Under the pieces are notes generated by a model, which was given only the letters and a program-made list of their open reading frames with translations, was not told the DNA's origin and ran no database searches. Shown here in pieces: positions 13,945-14,635 of a stretch of DNA of 14,635 nucleotides (position 1 is the stretch's first letter; each line of letters begins with the position of its first letter). Both the position numbers and the translations under genes were made by a program. Source of the stretch: Acanthaster planci (lineage: Eukaryota > Echinodermata > Asteroidea > Valvatida > Acanthasteridae); contig NW_019091687.1 of NCBI RefSeq assembly GCF_001949145.1, positions 185,749-200,383 of the forward strand, read 5' to 3'.

Positions 13945-14635
13945 GTCGGTACTAGGATAGCATAGGCTTCGTCTTTCACTTTGTCTTTTTTTGACTGCCA
14001 GACGTTGACATTTTGAGTTTGATAACAAGCCCATGTTTTGTTAGAGCAAAGTCAAACTGTATGATATTGGTCAAAAGGGATGTATTTTCATTTGTTCAAA
14101 AATTATGAGCCAACTGTTTCGATGTCAAATACAAAGCCTGACAGGAGGCATTCAGTATAACCTTTCAAATTTCCTGACGTTTAGATTTCCAGGTTTTTAT
14201 GTCGGTTATCAAATTGGCCATTCCTAGCCCAGGGGAACGCCATCGAATGCGCTCTTCACGCACCTTTCAGTGGTTGTCAAAGACATTTTTATCCCGAAAA
14301 CCCTCGAGCCATTTTGTGCATATCGTCCGAAAACTCCTGCAAGATTCAAGAGATGAGCCTGCTGTAATATGGAAAGACCAGACCGTGTTGACCTGTTTCT
14401 GTACTTGCTGTGTGTTTTTTTTTGGAGGGGGGCATTGCACCACAGAAGACAAAGTGATATCTGTCCTTGTATGCTCTATCTGAACTCGTTCCGCATTGTA
14501 GTGACTGCAGGGAATACATGTTTGAATGTAAATACAGGGGCGGATCCAGGAATTTTTCTGGAGGGGGGGTCAGGCTGCAGATTTTTCTTAATGTCTCATT
14601 TCTTGCGGACAAACGGTCGGCCAGCCGACCCCGGC
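13945..14635 (+). other. HYDIN intron, 5' part (3' end outside window)
   Basis: AT-rich, with a possible hAT-type element end starting at 14535. No exon resembling the continuation of the ASH domain is visible. Open frames at 14199-14483 (+) and on the minus strand are judged noncoding. Confidence 0.8.
14535..14635 (+). mobile_element. Possible left end of a hAT-like DNA transposon
   Basis: Sequence changes at CAGGGGCGGATCCAGGAATT (14535 on) followed by a G-rich run (gagggggggtc). 'CAGGGGCGGATCCAGG' with a following G tract is a terminal inverted repeat type I recall for animal hAT elements. The other end and any target-site duplication lie outside the window, so this cannot be confirmed here. 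Confidence 0.45.

Noticed and set aside
1-14635. CRISPR array, bacterial operon, phage or toxin-antitoxin system
   Set aside because: The window is a eukaryotic intron-exon gene; no direct-repeat/spacer pattern, operon layout or prokaryotic signals are present.

Overview
The window is an internal piece of one large, intron-rich animal gene on the + strand. It encodes the middle of HYDIN (hydrocephalus-inducing protein homologue), the giant axonemal central-pair protein of motile cilia and flagella. Nineteen exons can be joined between 783 and 13944. Every junction has AG/GT borders and matching phase, giving exactly 1275 in-frame codons (3825 nt) without a stop. The gene continues past both ends, so no start codon, promoter or polyadenylation site of HYDIN lies here. 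Residue numbers below count from the first codon of exon 1 in this window (residues 1-1275), not from the true N-terminus.

Layout: 1-782 is intron. Exons 1-4 (783-2598) encode ASH/MSP (PapD-like, immunoglobulin-fold) material. Exons 5-9 (2903-6849) encode an acidic/proline linker, a P-loop (GAPMSGKT) and the core of the HYDIN adenylate-kinase-like domain, with a Gly-rich and charged insert inside it. Exons 10-14 (7307-9830) encode long Lys/Glu/Arg-rich helical segments and a helix that resembles the C-terminal part of an adenylate kinase. Exons 15-17 (10771-12026) encode a conserved Pro/Gly motif region and a basic linker. Exons 18-19 (12779-13944) return to ASH-type sequence. The whole kinase-like block thus appears to sit inside an ASH domain whose two halves lie about 10 kb apart in the genome. 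The last 691 bases are intron.

The organism is a metazoan. The protein is very close to vertebrate HYDIN in order and motifs. The exons are GC-rich against AT-rich introns of about 0.2-1.2 kb. The tRNA-derived SINE and dispersed intronic repeats remind me of marine invertebrate deuterostomes, most likely an echinoderm such as a sea star; this is recollection, not a search, and is uncertain.

The introns hold two tRNA-like SINE heads, a 37-bp tandem repeat, a (GACT)n microsatellite, two families of dispersed repeats that each occur in two different introns, a 74-nt near-perfect hairpin, a possible LINE 3' end and a hAT-like terminal sequence at the right edge. I found no second protein-coding gene and no new multi-gene system. 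The most interesting points are the probable pseudoenzyme nature of the kinase-like domain, the split ASH domain, PKA-type sites in the linkers, and the intronic hairpin and repeats.
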